Source: Verrucomicrobiota bacterium (GTDB lineage: Bacteria > Chlamydiota > Chlamydiia > Chlamydiales > Rhabdochlamydiaceae). Taken from it: a stretch of DNA of 64,000 nucleotides. Shown one piece after another: positions 8,737-18,038 of this stretch. A program made the position numbers and the translations under genes. The number at the start of each line of letters is the position of its first letter. The stretch's first letter is position 1. The DNA lies in the NCBI GenBank assembly GCA_018240015.1, contig JAFEGJ010000005.1, positions 1 to 64,000 on the forward strand, given 5' to 3'. The notes under the pieces were generated by a model, which searched no databases, was not told the origin of the DNA, and was given only the letters and a program-made list of their open reading frames with translations.

Positions 8737-8756
8737 TCCACACTTTATTGTGTGGA
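8737..8756. promoter_or_regulatory. Perfect short inverted repeat upstream of the 8717 gene
   Basis: TCCACAC, six bases (TTTATT) and GTGTGGA form a perfect 7-bp stem 19 bases before the start at 8717, just ahead of its ribosome site. No T-run follows on either strand, so it is more likely an operator or 5'-leader hairpin than a terminator. No regulator is identified. Confidence 0.35.
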
Positions 8757-8800
8757 AGGCCTTAATTTTATCTTATCAAAAAATTTAAGCAATCAATATT

Positions 8801-9448
8801 TTATCGAACAAGGAGAGGATGCGTCGCATCCTGAATGGAATCCCCAAATCCATATCCCAGCTTTTTAAGAGCATGGGTATGCGGATCTTGGGGCTCGAGA
8901 ACGTAGCGGCTGCGCAGAGGAACGTAAACGATGAGTAAAAAAGCCTGGTCGGGATTCTGGAAAAGAGCCGGCCACGGAACCAAAAGATCGGGTGAGAGAA
9001 AAAGAGCGCTACCAACACTGCGAGGAGTCATCAGGGGTGGATGAGCATCGGGGGTTAATCGAACAAGTAACCCGCCGACAATCGGCTGAAAGCAGCTAAT
9101 TTGTTGCAGTGTATAAGCTTCTTTGAGGGGGGAGTTCGTCGGCTGCAGTGTACGCAAATACTGATCGAACGCGATGCGGAGTTGTTTGGCGTTGAAGAGT
9201 TCTGCGGCGAGCTGTGCCGCAGGACGGCTGAGGGACAAATTCGGGTAATCGCGCCACATATCGCGGCCGGCGGAAAAAATTTCATCTGGCGTTCGAGATC
9301 CAATCATTTTTTTGAGGCGTGTTTCGACAAGGCGATCCAAAAGTTCTTTGGCGCTAGTGCACGTTTCCGAGGAAAAAACTTCCTCGAACTCAATATATTT
9401 ATTTTTCGAGTAGAAGAACTGGTGGTCTTTTGTCAGTGTAAATGGCAC
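8801..9448 (-). CDS. CT296-like conserved chlamydial protein (2OG-oxygenase-like fold?)
   Basis: A 215-residue protein starting at a GTG. By position, immediately upstream of and divergent to rnc-radA-hemC, it corresponds to C. trachomatis CT296. I recall that CT296 has a crystal structure resembling Fe(II)/2-oxoglutarate-dependent enzymes. The second half (QQISCFQPIVGGLLVRL, then LIVYVPLRSRYVL) reads as beta-strands of a barrel, but I cannot place a confident HxD...H iron site. There is no signal peptide. Assignment rests on synteny and general character rather than a diagnostic motif. Confidence 0.55.
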   Translation of the reverse strand: MPFTLTKDHQFFYSKNKYIEFEEVFSSETCTSAKELLDRLVETRLKKMIGSRTPDEIFSAGRDMWRDYPNLSLSRPAAQLAAELFNAKQLRIAFDQYLRTLQPTNSPLKEAYTLQQISCFQPIVGGLLVRLTPDAHPPLMTPRSVGSALFLSPDLLVPWPALFQNPDQAFLLIVYVPLRSRYVLEPQDPHTHALKKLGYGFGDSIQDATHPLLVR

Positions 9449-9527
9449 AACAAGTCATTCCAATTGGGATTACAGCCCTACATTATACCACTATTGCGTC
9501 AAACGTCAAATAATGTAAAATCGCCCT

Positions 9528-10229
9528 ATGGAAAAGTTATGGGAAGACACTTCGGGTGTCGAAGAAAAAATCAAATATACGTTCAAAGACAAGAAATTAC
9601 TCGTACTCGCCTTCATCCACCGCTCCTTTTACAACGAGAACAGAGAGCTTGTCCCGGGTCACAATGAGCGATTAGAATTTTTAGGTGACTCTGTTCTCGG
9701 GCTCATGATCTCCGACTACCTCTATAAGCACCTTCCTACCGAGGCGGAAGGGGAGCTATCTCACTTGCGCGCGCATCTCGTCGAAGCGACTTCTTGTGTC
9801 CGGTATCTTCATAAATTGGATCTGGAGCCTTTTGTTCTCCTAGGACGTGGAGAGCAGGTCAATGTCGGAAAAGGACGGGAGACGATTCTGGCCGATCTTT
9901 TTGAAGCCCTCATCGGTGCTATTTATCTCGATAGCGATTTAGAGACCGTGACGAAGTTTTTTTGGAAACATTTTGAAAAAGATGTGAAAGCGATGCTCAA
10001 AACCCCCTCACGCAATTGGAAGGCAGAGCTCCAAGATTACTCGCAGCGGAAATTCCAAAGGCCGCCCCACTACGTGGTACAAAAAGAAGAAGGGCCTGAT
10101 CACAATAAGGTTTTCTATGTCGTGGCATTGCTGGACGGCGAAGAAATGGGCGCGGGGTCGGGCTCGACGAAGAAACAAGCAGAGCAAGCAGCTGCCGAAG
10201 ATGCGCTAAGGAAGATGGAACATGGCTAA
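9528..10229 (+). CDS. rnc: Ribonuclease III
   Basis: Cleaves double-stranded RNA, maturing rRNA precursors. The 233-residue protein has the signature HNERLEFLGDS (residues 45-55) with its metal-binding Glu/Asp, and the second acidic cluster ILADLFEALIGAIYLD (about 120-135). A C-terminal double-stranded-RNA-binding domain (about 163-231) contains GAGSGSTKKQAEQAAAEDAL. Length is normal. The ATG lacks a clear Shine-Dalgarno site. The 3' end overlaps radA by 8 bases, so the two are probably co-translated, followed by hemC and hemD in one operon. Confidence 0.97.
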   Translation: MEKLWEDTSGVEEKIKYTFKDKKLLVLAFIHRSFYNENRELVPGHNERLEFLGDSVLGLMISDYLYKHLPTEAEGELSHLRAHLVEATSCVRYLHKLDLEPFVLLGRGEQVNVGKGRETILADLFEALIGAIYLDSDLETVTKFFWKHFEKDVKAMLKTPSRNWKAELQDYSQRKFQRPPHYVVQKEEGPDHNKVFYVVALLDGEEMGAGSGSTKKQAEQAAAEDALRKMEHG

Positions 10230-11583
10230 AGTGAAAACAACCTGGAGTTGCCAAGATTGCGGCCACCGGCAAGCGAAGTGGACCGGAAGCTGCTCCATGT
10301 GCAATCAGTGGAACACGTTCGTTGAAGAAGTTGAAGTGACAACGAGTAAGCGGTTCGAAAGTACGGTGCGGGAGCCTGCCAAGCCGATCCCCGTCAAAGA
10401 AGTCTCCTCTGATGCGTTTCGGCGCATCTCGACAAAGATGGGCGAGGTCGACCGGCTCCTCGGCGGCGGTCTCGTGGCGGGAAGTCTTTCCCTCCTCGGC
10501 GGCGATCCTGGGATCGGCAAGTCGACGCTCATGCTCCAGATTTCGGAGGCGCTCGCTGCGCAAGGGCTCATCGTCCTCTATGTCTGCGGCGAAGAATCGG
10601 TCGAGCAAACATCGCTTCGTGCCCAGCGTCTGGGCGTGACAGCCGACAATCTACTCCTCTTTAGCGAAACCAATTTCTCGAACATCAAAGCACAGATCGA
10701 TCGTCTCAAACCCGACATTCTCATCATCGACTCCATTCAAATCATGTACAAGAGTGAACTTCCTTCGGCTCCCGGATCTGTCTCCCAGGTGCGCGAGCTC
10801 GCCACCGAGTTCATGCACCTCTCGAAAGGCCTGGGCATCTCGACATTCCTCATCGGCCACGTCACAAAGTCCGGCGAGATCGCCGGACCTAAAGTGCTCG
10901 AGCACATCGTCGATGTCGTTCTCGACTTCGAAGGCGATCGCCAGCATGGATATCGCCTGCTTCGCGCTGTGAAAAACCGTTTTGGGCCCACCGATGACAT
11001 CGCGCTTTTCCAAATGGACACAGCGGGTCTTAAAGAAGTCGAAAACCCCTCCGAAGCCTTCTTGCAAGAGCGCAAAAAAGAGATCCCTGGATCGGTGATC
11101 ATTCCCACAATCGAAGGGACGCGCTCAATCCTCATCGAAGTGCAAGCCCTTGCTGCAGCTTCTTCTTTTGCCACTTCTTCCCGCAAATCGACCGGACTCG
11201 ATCAAAATCGCCTCGCGCTTCTCCTCGCCGTCTTAGAAAAGCGGATGGGCTACGCGCTGCACCATACGGATGTTTTTGTTTCTGTCGCTGGCGGCATGAA
11301 AATCGTCGAACCGGCGATCGATCTGGGCATACTTCTTGCCATCGCTTCGTCATTTTGTAACCGTCCGATCGATCCCGACACCGTCGTGATCGGTGAAGTC
11401 GGCCTGGGCGGCGAAGTGCGCAGTGTTCCCCGCATCGAGAGCCGGATCAAAGAAGCGGTGAATATGGGATTTAAAACAGCTATTTTGCCGAAGCGGTGTT
11501 TGAAAGGTTTTCCCACAAATCCCAAAATCGAGCTCATCGGAATCGAACTTGTCGAGGAAGCCGTGCATGCGCTCATCTCTTAA
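10222..11583 (+). CDS. radA: DNA repair protein RadA (Sms)
   Basis: RecA-like ATPase promoting branch migration in recombination. In 453 residues it shows the N-terminal C4 zinc finger (C10, C13, C24, C27), Walker A GGDPGIGKST (93-102), Walker B ILIIDSIQ, the diagnostic KNRFG motif at 251-255, and a C-terminal Lon-protease-like domain. All key residues are present. It overlaps rnc by 8 bases and hemC by 17, a compact arrangement that I recall being the same in Chlamydia. Codon use here is more GC-rich than in the accessory genes. Confidence 0.97.
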   Translation: MAKVKTTWSCQDCGHRQAKWTGSCSMCNQWNTFVEEVEVTTSKRFESTVREPAKPIPVKEVSSDAFRRISTKMGEVDRLLGGGLVAGSLSLLGGDPGIGKSTLMLQISEALAAQGLIVLYVCGEESVEQTSLRAQRLGVTADNLLLFSETNFSNIKAQIDRLKPDILIIDSIQIMYKSELPSAPGSVSQVRELATEFMHLSKGLGISTFLIGHVTKSGEIAGPKVLEHIVDVVLDFEGDRQHGYRLLRAVKNRFGPTDDIALFQMDTAGLKEVENPSEAFLQERKKEIPGSVIIPTIEGTRSILIEVQALAAASSFATSSRKSTGLDQNRLALLLAVLEKRMGYALHHTDVFVSVAGGMKIVEPAIDLGILLAIASSFCNRPIDPDTVVIGEVGLGGEVRSVPRIESRIKEAVNMGFKTAILPKRCLKGFPTNPKIELIGIELVEEAVHALIS

Positions 11584-12214
11584 AATTACCGTAGGTGGAA
11601 GGGGATCGCGGCTTTCCCAGGCTCAAGTCTGGGAAGTACAGGGCGAACTCTCCAAGCATCACCTGGTAGAATTCGAGCCGTATTGGATTACCACGACCGG
11701 AGACAAAGATTTAACGACGTCGCTTCGCTCGCTAGAAAAAACCGATTTTTTCACACGCGAAATCGATGAGCTCCAACTCCAAGGCCAGTTTCGTATTTCG
11801 ATCCATTCAGCCAAAGACCTACCCGAGCCACTGCGTCCAGGGCTTACGATAGTTGCACTCACCCAAGGCGTCGATTCATCCGATTCTCTTCTCTTCAACA
11901 TTGATCCCCTTCCCTATGGAGCCATCATTGGGACATCGTCGCAGCGACGCGAAGAGAATTTGCGCCAGTGGAGGTCCGATCTTCGATGTGTCGATGTGCG
12001 CGGTAATATCGATCAACGCATAGCGCTCGTCGATGAGGGAAAACTCGATGGTCTTGTAATCGCAGAAGCAGCGCTCATTCGTCTGGGATTAACACACCGC
12101 CGGCGCATGAAAATAGACGGAGCTATTGCACAAAATCAGGGAAGGCTTGCAGTGATTGCCCGGGAAGAGGATACCGAAATGCGCGAACTTTTTAAGTGCA
12201 TCGACACCCGATGA
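11567..12214 (+). CDS. hemC: Hydroxymethylbilane synthase lacking domain 3
   Basis: Polymerises four porphobilinogens to hydroxymethylbilane. The 215-residue protein covers domains 1 and 2: GGRGSRLSQAQ near the start, ISIHSAKDLP with the catalytic Asp at residue 84 (same number as in E. coli), GTSSQRR and VDVRGNIDQR. It stops after LAVIAREED...FKCIDTR, where domain 3 would begin. Domain 3 normally carries the Cys that anchors the dipyrromethane cofactor (Cys242 in E. coli), so the standard attachment site is absent. I recall chlamydial HemC being short as well. An in-frame ATG at 11549 exists. The start at 11567 is chosen from the conserved SSLKITVGGRG opening. Confidence 0.88.
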   Translation: MRSSLKITVGGRGSRLSQAQVWEVQGELSKHHLVEFEPYWITTTGDKDLTTSLRSLEKTDFFTREIDELQLQGQFRISIHSAKDLPEPLRPGLTIVALTQGVDSSDSLLFNIDPLPYGAIIGTSSQRREENLRQWRSDLRCVDVRGNIDQRIALVDEGKLDGLVIAEAALIRLGLTHRRRMKIDGAIAQNQGRLAVIAREEDTEMRELFKCIDTR

Positions 12215-12774
12215 AACTTTATCTAGGAACTGAACCTCCATCGTCAGACTATGTTCATTATCCGATAATTCGCATAGAGCCCAGGCCGCTGCCAGAAAGT
12301 GCACGAGAACTTTTTCCTAAATACACGCATATCATTTTTACAAGTAAAAATGCTGTACGAATTTTTTTGTCTCATTTTCCAAATCTTTCGGGCAAAACAC
12401 TCATCGCCGTCGGAAAAGCCACGGCATCACTTCTTCCGCATTCGCTAGTTGCATCTAATGAATGCCAAGAAGGTGTCGTTGAATTGCTCCAGACACTCGA
12501 TTTAGAAAGAGCAAACGTACTCTTGCCCCGTTCTTCTCAGGCAAGACATTTACTCGACGATTTTTTGCTGCACCAAAAAATCGCACACATGATCTGGGAT
12601 CTGTACGATCCTATTCCGCAGATACCATTTCCATTGCCGTCCTTAGATCAAGTGGAAGAGATTTATTTCACAAGTCCTTCGACGGTAAGGGCCTTTTTTC
12701 AATTTTTTGGAAAGCCTCCCTCCCACATTAAAATAAGAAGCCAAGGTAAGATTACTGAAGAGGCTTTTTCTTAA
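12211..12774 (+). CDS. hemD: Uroporphyrinogen-III synthase, short form
   Basis: Cyclises hydroxymethylbilane with inversion of ring D. The 187-residue protein is divergent but shows the two paired motifs of the family: HIIFTSKNAVRIFL (about 50-63) in the first half and EEIYFTSPSTVRAFF (about 148-162) in the second, as in the two-domain HemD fold. Typical HemD is near 250 residues, so this one is compact. Its ATG overlaps the hemC stop as ATGA, and substrate passes directly from HemC, which supports the call. The 3' end overlaps the convergent RND gene by 23 bases. Confidence 0.75.
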   Translation: MKLYLGTEPPSSDYVHYPIIRIEPRPLPESARELFPKYTHIIFTSKNAVRIFLSHFPNLSGKTLIAVGKATASLLPHSLVASNECQEGVVELLQTLDLERANVLLPRSSQARHLLDDFLLHQKIAHMIWDLYDPIPQIPFPLPSLDQVEEIYFTSPSTVRAFFQFFGKPPSHIKIRSQGKITEEAFS

Positions 12775-15763
12775 TTTTTTCTAAGTATAAATACAAAATA
12801 GGCGTTAAGAACAGCGTCAAAAATTGAGAGAAAATCAGTCCTCCTGCGATCACCAGTCCGAGCCCTCTTCTTGTCTCAGCGCCAGCACCTATTCCAATCG
12901 CAATTGGCAAAGCTCCCATCACCGCGGCCACAGTCGTCATCATGATGGGACGGAACCGCACAAAACAAGCTTCTTTGATGGCTTCGAAAGCAGATCTATT
13001 ATCGCTTCTTTGCGTTTCGATGGCATAGTCGATCATCATGATGCCGTTTTTCTTCACAATTCCAATCAGCAATAAAAATCCGACCATGCTGTAGAGCGAC
13101 AGAGGCTCGCGGAAAATCAGAAGCGTGAGCACGCCGCCAAGGCACGCAAACGGCAGCGCCGACAAAATCGTGAGCGGATGGATAAAGCTTTCATACAAAA
13201 TCCCGAGCACGACGTACATAGCCACGATCGCAAGTAGGAGTAGCCAAATCGCATCATTGGAGGTGTTTTGCATCACATCGGCCATCCCTTCGAACTTGCC
13301 TGTCACAGAAGGTGGTAGAATCTCTTTAGCCACTTTTTGGAGCTCGGCGAAGGCGTCTTGAGATTTGATGCCTTTGGCGATGTCAAAAAAGAGGGTGGTT
13401 GAGGGCAGAGCATCGACGTGGTCGACGGTCTGCAGGCCTACGCCTTCTTTCCACTCGGCAACGGCTTTTAAGGGGACCGCAGTGCCTTCGGGGGTTTTGA
13501 GGTAGAGTTTGGCAAGAGCGGATGTGCTTTTTTGGAACTCGGGTGCAAGCTCTAAGAAAACTTTGTACTGCTCCGATCCTTTATCAATTTTTCCGATGCT
13601 CCCGCCGCTGTAGGCGCTTTGGAGAAGCGTTTGGATCGATTGGCGGGTAAGGCCGAGCTTTTGGGCTTCATCTTCGAAAACAAGGACATCGAGTTTGGGA
13701 TCGTCTGCTTTGGTGCTAAGATCGGGGCCGCCAAACATCGGATGCGAGGCTAGTTTTTGCTTCAGCGCTTCTCCGCCTCTGCGAACCTCGTCCATGTCGG
13801 GTCCTTTTAGGACGAAAGAGTAACTGTTTTGCGTAAATCCACCCTCACCTGCAGAAATAAGCTGCATGCCGCGTAAAAAGGCAGAAGTTCCAGGGACGTC
13901 ATTGAGCTGTTTTTGCAAATTCGTGACGATGGTGGCTTGGGATGGTCTTTTGCTCGCTTCTAACAGCCGAATGAAATAGATCTGAAAGTCCTTAAAGTTG
14001 AGCGCAATGAAGCTTTCGACGCCGGGATGTTTTTGGACGATAGCGTTGAGTTTTTCTTGGTAGGCATCGGAGTACGACTTCGACATGCCGCTGGGCATTT
14101 GGACAAAGCTCCAGATGGTGCCGCGGTCTTCTTCAGGAAAAAGTGTCATGGGAAGAAAACGGAATAAAAAGACAGTGAGACCGACGGTCACTACGCCCAT
14201 GCTGAGCGTCGTTTTTTTGTGGCTCAGGCACCAATGGAGCGCGGGGCGGTACATGCGCAGGAGCCAGCTTTCTTTTTGCGGGACATGGAGGTGCGCCGAA
14301 GAGAATTTGCTGCAGAGCATCGGTGTTAAGAACAGCGACACAAACCCTGAGACTAAAATCGCGACGGCGAGCGTGACGCTAAATTCACGGAAGAGCCTTC
14401 CTGTCACATCTTGCATGAAGAGAAGGGGAATGAAAACGGCGACGAGAGAAAGCGTCATGGAAAGAACAGTGAAGCTGATCTGCTGAGATCCGACAAAGGC
14501 CGCTTCCATGCGGGGAAGTCCTTTTTCCCTGTGGCGGACGATGTTTTCTAATACGACGATGGCGTCATCGATCACAAATCCCATCGAGAGTGTCAGCGCA
14601 AGAAGCGAGAGAATGTCGATGTTGAAATGGAGCAGGTGCATCACGATGAACGTGCCAATGACGGAAAGAGGAAGCGCGGTAGCTGCGATCATCGTCTCGC
14701 GCAGACGTCTTAGAGTGAAATAGATGACGCTGACGACAAGGAAAAAAGAAAAGATGAGCGTCCACTCAACGTCTTCGATGGCTTCTTTGATCCAGTTTGT
14801 TTTATCAAACCAGTGGAGGAGCTGCATCGACGTGGGAATCTCCGACTGAATGTCGGGGAGCATTTTTTGCAGATCCTCGGAGATGCGCACGGCGTTGGCG
14901 GTATTTTGTTTTTGGATGCCGATGATGACCGTGGGAGAGCTTTTGTCAGGGGTGAGGAAGCGGAAAATATCTTCACTCTCGAGTCCATCGCGCACTTCGG
15001 CGATCTCTTTGAGGCGCACCTGGGGAGTCAGGGCGAGATTTTGAAAATCCGCGGCGGTGCAAAGGCGGCTGGGGACTTCGAGGGTGAACTTGCGCCCTTC
15101 GGTGTCGAGGCGGCCCAGCGGTGCGCTGCCCGTCGCCTGTGTGATCGCTGTTTTTACTTCTTCAAAGGTCACGCCGCGGCCGGCCATCTGCTCGGGGTTG
15201 AGGTAAATTCTGACGGCGTAGGGAGATCCATGGACTTCGACTTTTCCGACGCCGTCGATGCGCGCGAGGCGCTGCTCGATGCGTTGGTGGGCGACATCGT
15301 AGAGCTCAGCCAAAGACGCTGACTCCGAAGATAGAATGAGATAAATGATGCTTTCGCCATGGGCGTTGGCTTTAAAATAAAGAGGGCGCTGCTCCATGTC
15401 GGGGGGCAGCTCGTTATCGGCGCGCTTGAGTGCCACTTGCACATCTTGAACGGCTTCATTGATGTCGCGATCGAGCGTGAACACGACGGTCATCCAGGTC
15501 ATGCCGCGGCTGCTTTGCGAATAGATGTTTTTGACGCCGTTGACGCGCAGTAGCTCTTTTTCGATCGGCGCAGCAACTTGAGAGGCCATCACTTCGGGGC
15601 TAGCGCCGGTGTACATGGCGTGGACGTTGATGAGGGGATACTCGACACTGGGAAGGTCGGTGACAGGAAGCGCCTTGAACGCCAAAATTCCCATCAAAAT
15701 GATCGCGCACATCACAAGCGTTGTCATCACAGGGCGTCTGATAAACGGAGCAGAAATGTTCAC
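12752..15763 (-). CDS. RND-family efflux pump inner-membrane protein (HAE1/AcrB-MdtBC type)
   Basis: Proton-driven inner-membrane pump of a tripartite exporter. At 1003 residues it has the AcrB plan: N-terminal helix after MNISAPFIRRPVMTT, two large periplasmic loops, and 12 membrane helices. TM4 holds the paired acidic residues in SMGFVIDDAIVVLENIVRHRE needed for proton coupling, and the second half has the counterpart GIVKKNGIMMIDYAIE. The porter segment PVTDLPSVEYP is typical of the MdtB/C branch. It overlaps the adaptor gene by 4 bases and is the last gene of the operon hemY2-tolC-MFP-RND. Substrate cannot be read from sequence. Confidence 0.95.
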   Translation of the reverse strand: MNISAPFIRRPVMTTLVMCAIILMGILAFKALPVTDLPSVEYPLINVHAMYTGASPEVMASQVAAPIEKELLRVNGVKNIYSQSSRGMTWMTVVFTLDRDINEAVQDVQVALKRADNELPPDMEQRPLYFKANAHGESIIYLILSSESASLAELYDVAHQRIEQRLARIDGVGKVEVHGSPYAVRIYLNPEQMAGRGVTFEEVKTAITQATGSAPLGRLDTEGRKFTLEVPSRLCTAADFQNLALTPQVRLKEIAEVRDGLESEDIFRFLTPDKSSPTVIIGIQKQNTANAVRISEDLQKMLPDIQSEIPTSMQLLHWFDKTNWIKEAIEDVEWTLIFSFFLVVSVIYFTLRRLRETMIAATALPLSVIGTFIVMHLLHFNIDILSLLALTLSMGFVIDDAIVVLENIVRHREKGLPRMEAAFVGSQQISFTVLSMTLSLVAVFIPLLFMQDVTGRLFREFSVTLAVAILVSGFVSLFLTPMLCSKFSSAHLHVPQKESWLLRMYRPALHWCLSHKKTTLSMGVVTVGLTVFLFRFLPMTLFPEEDRGTIWSFVQMPSGMSKSYSDAYQEKLNAIVQKHPGVESFIALNFKDFQIYFIRLLEASKRPSQATIVTNLQKQLNDVPGTSAFLRGMQLISAGEGGFTQNSYSFVLKGPDMDEVRRGGEALKQKLASHPMFGGPDLSTKADDPKLDVLVFEDEAQKLGLTRQSIQTLLQSAYSGGSIGKIDKGSEQYKVFLELAPEFQKSTSALAKLYLKTPEGTAVPLKAVAEWKEGVGLQTVDHVDALPSTTLFFDIAKGIKSQDAFAELQKVAKEILPPSVTGKFEGMADVMQNTSNDAIWLLLLAIVAMYVVLGILYESFIHPLTILSALPFACLGGVLTLLIFREPLSLYSMVGFLLLIGIVKKNGIMMIDYAIETQRSDNRSAFEAIKEACFVRFRPIMMTTVAAVMGALPIAIGIGAGAETRRGLGLVIAGGLIFSQFLTLFLTPILYLYLEKIKKKPLQ

Positions 15764-16794
15764 GGCATTTCCTCAACTTTGGATCCGGGAAACAAGCGGC
15801 CATGTCCTTCGGTGACGACTTTGCCTTCGGCTAAATTGACGACGACAAATCCTTTTTCTTCAGGGCCGAGTTCAACAGGACGGATTTCCACAGTTTTATC
15901 TTCTTTGACGAGATAAACATAGGGTCCCGCTTGATTGGTTTTGATCGCGCGCAAGGGGATTAAGCAGGCGTGCTCTTTCTTGCCAAAATAAACTTGGACA
16001 CGGACCGACTCTTCAGCCCAGAGAGATCCTTTCATCTCTGTGAGAACTCCCTTGGCGGCGATCATGCCCGATTTAGGATCGATCGTGTGGTCTAAAAACA
16101 CGACGTGACCCGAAGCTATGTTGGTTCCGGCGGCAAACACATCAATTTTTGGTGATAGGGGAAGTTTTTTTCTCTCCTCTATCGTGAGTTCAAATTCCAC
16201 GACGAGCGGGTCCATCTGAGAAATTTTCACGAGAGGCTGCTCGCCCACGATGTTGCCGATTTGCAAGGCTGTTTTTCCGGCGCTTCCTCGGATGGGAGCA
16301 ACGATTTTGCAATGCTCTAAATCGAGGCGGGCTGCGGCGAGTCTGGCTTCATCGGCTTTGACCATGGCTTCATGCAAGGCGATCTTGGTTTGGAGCTCGT
16401 CCCATTCAACGGGAGCGATGTGTCCTGGTTTGGTAAGGGTTTTGTATCGATCGAACTTTTTCTGTTCGTTGCTCAGGTGTGCGAGATCTTGCAACAGCGC
16501 GCTTTCGGCTTCGCGTACACGGATCGCATACGATGCATCATCGATGGTGTAGAGAAGATCTCCTTTTTCGACGACCTCTCCTTCCGTAAAGTGGATCGCG
16601 GTAATGGTTCCTTTGACTTGCGGACGCACATCGGCAGCAAGAGAGGGTTTAATCGTCCCGATCGCTTCAAACGAAAGAGGCACATCGCGCACCTGCACGC
16701 TCGCTGTTTGTACAGGAACAGGCGGCATCTCAAAAGGCTTTTTTTCCTCTTTAGAACACGCTGCTAAAATAACCAATAAACATAGCCATTTCAT
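15760..16794 (-). CDS. Membrane-fusion (adaptor) lipoprotein of the RND pump
   Basis: Periplasmic adaptor linking the RND pump to the TolC-like channel. The 344-residue protein starts with a lipoprotein signal, MKWLCLLVILAAC, with Cys13 as the lipidation site. Biotinyl-lipoyl halves flank a coiled-coil hairpin (about 85-160); the first half is DVRPQVKGTITAIHFTEGEVVEKGDLL. Beta-barrel and membrane-proximal domains follow. An ORF extends to 16845, but the start at 16794 gives the signal peptide and overlaps the upstream stop as ATGA, so it is preferred. Confidence 0.93.
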   Translation of the reverse strand: MKWLCLLVILAACSKEEKKPFEMPPVPVQTASVQVRDVPLSFEAIGTIKPSLAADVRPQVKGTITAIHFTEGEVVEKGDLLYTIDDASYAIRVREAESALLQDLAHLSNEQKKFDRYKTLTKPGHIAPVEWDELQTKIALHEAMVKADEARLAAARLDLEHCKIVAPIRGSAGKTALQIGNIVGEQPLVKISQMDPLVVEFELTIEERKKLPLSPKIDVFAAGTNIASGHVVFLDHTIDPKSGMIAAKGVLTEMKGSLWAEESVRVQVYFGKKEHACLIPLRAIKTNQAGPYVYLVKEDKTVEIRPVELGPEEKGFVVVNLAEGKVVTEGHGRLFPGSKVEEMP

Positions 16795-18038
16795 TTTTCT
16801 AAACTCCCTGTAGCAAAAGCCAACTCGGCCAGCGAGACGAGCCACTTGGTTCTCGCCTGTGTTTTTTTCATACGTGCATCGGAGAGCATCCGCTGCGTTT
16901 GGACGAGATCGAAGATGCTGCTCAAACCCGCTTTATAACTCTCGAGCGCAGCGTCGTACGATTTTGTCGCTTCTTCTAAAAATTGATCGCTCCAAGAAAG
17001 CGTCTCTTCAGCGGCTTTTACCGAAGAGCTATACGTCAATACTTCGAGGGCCACAGCTTCTTGGAGTGCTTTTAGCTCGGCTGCGGTGATCTCTTCATCA
17101 GCAAGCGCCACTCTTTTTAAATACGTATTTTCAAATCCCTTGAAGAGCGGTATATCGAGCGTCACTCCTGCTGTATAATTATAACCCCGGTCACGGTGCT
17201 TAGCATACTCCATCCAACCACCTTGGCCCATGAGTTTGAGTTTGGGTCTCGGTCCGCGCCGACTTTTTTTAACCCGCTCGTGCATTTCGCTAAGAGTTGC
17301 TTTCATCGCGAGTACATCGGCCCGTTTTTCTTCGGCTGCCGCTACCAGATCTCCGACGCTCTCTTTTTTGGGCTCGCCGGCGATTTGTACTTCTATTTTT
17401 TCACTCATCGGAAGGCCGAGCGCCATGAGAAGTTTTCCGTAGGCGATCTCTGACGCAGCCCTTGCCCCTGCCAGATCCATTTGGAGCTCAGCCACAGTCG
17501 CACGGCTCACCGCTTGATCTCTTTCGGACTTCAGCCCTGCTTTGAACAGATCTTCCGCAGCATCTCGGACGCCCTCCGCATCTTGAAGAGAACTCTTTTT
17601 CGTTTTCAGCTGCTCCTGGGCGCTTAAGTACTCATAATAGCTCTCCGAGACTTGGAACATAACCTTCTGAATGGCAAAGTCGCTCGACCATTTTGCGGCA
17701 GAGAGAGCATCTCTTGTCGCGGCGACGCCTGCTTTGCGCTCACCAAAATCAAAGAGCACGTACGACAGCGCGAGGTCGGCTCCGTAATTAGTGAAGACGA
17801 CTTCCGGTCCATTGACAAATTTCACATCCCGTCCGTGCGTCAGTTTGCCTTGCACACCAATCGCCGGGTAATAATCGCTTTGAGCCACACCAATTTGTGC
17901 TTGCGCCCTTTTCACAGCGCTCCAGGATTTTGTTGTCTCAGGATTGTTTTTAAGACCAATATCGATGAGCTGCGCAAGACTGAGCGGGTCTGCAGCTAAA
18001 GAAGCGCACAATAAAGCCAAAAGCAGCCATTTTTTCAC
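16791..18038 (-). CDS. TolC-family outer-membrane efflux protein
   Basis: Outer-membrane/periplasmic channel of the tripartite pump. The 415 residues include a signal peptide (MKKWLLLALLCASLAADP) and two OEP repeats rich in long helices (AAKWSSDFAIQKVMFQVSESYYEY and EEITAAELKALQEAVALEVLTY). The short membrane strands contain the usual YTAGVTLDIPLFKGFE segment. It starts 4 bases inside the end of the second hemY and overlaps the adaptor gene by 4 bases, so the four genes form one tightly coupled unit. Confidence 0.93.
   Translation of the reverse strand: MKKWLLLALLCASLAADPLSLAQLIDIGLKNNPETTKSWSAVKRAQAQIGVAQSDYYPAIGVQGKLTHGRDVKFVNGPEVVFTNYGADLALSYVLFDFGERKAGVAATRDALSAAKWSSDFAIQKVMFQVSESYYEYLSAQEQLKTKKSSLQDAEGVRDAAEDLFKAGLKSERDQAVSRATVAELQMDLAGARAASEIAYGKLLMALGLPMSEKIEVQIAGEPKKESVGDLVAAAEEKRADVLAMKATLSEMHERVKKSRRGPRPKLKLMGQGGWMEYAKHRDRGYNYTAGVTLDIPLFKGFENTYLKRVALADEEITAAELKALQEAVALEVLTYSSSVKAAEETLSWSDQFLEEATKSYDAALESYKAGLSSIFDLVQTQRMLSDARMKKTQARTKWLVSLAELAFATGSLEK

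Noticed and set aside
9101-9667. 188-codon plus-strand frame
   Set aside because: It runs antisense to the CT296-like gene and into rnc; the minus-strand reading has a coherent protein and rnc's start fits the conserved N-terminus.
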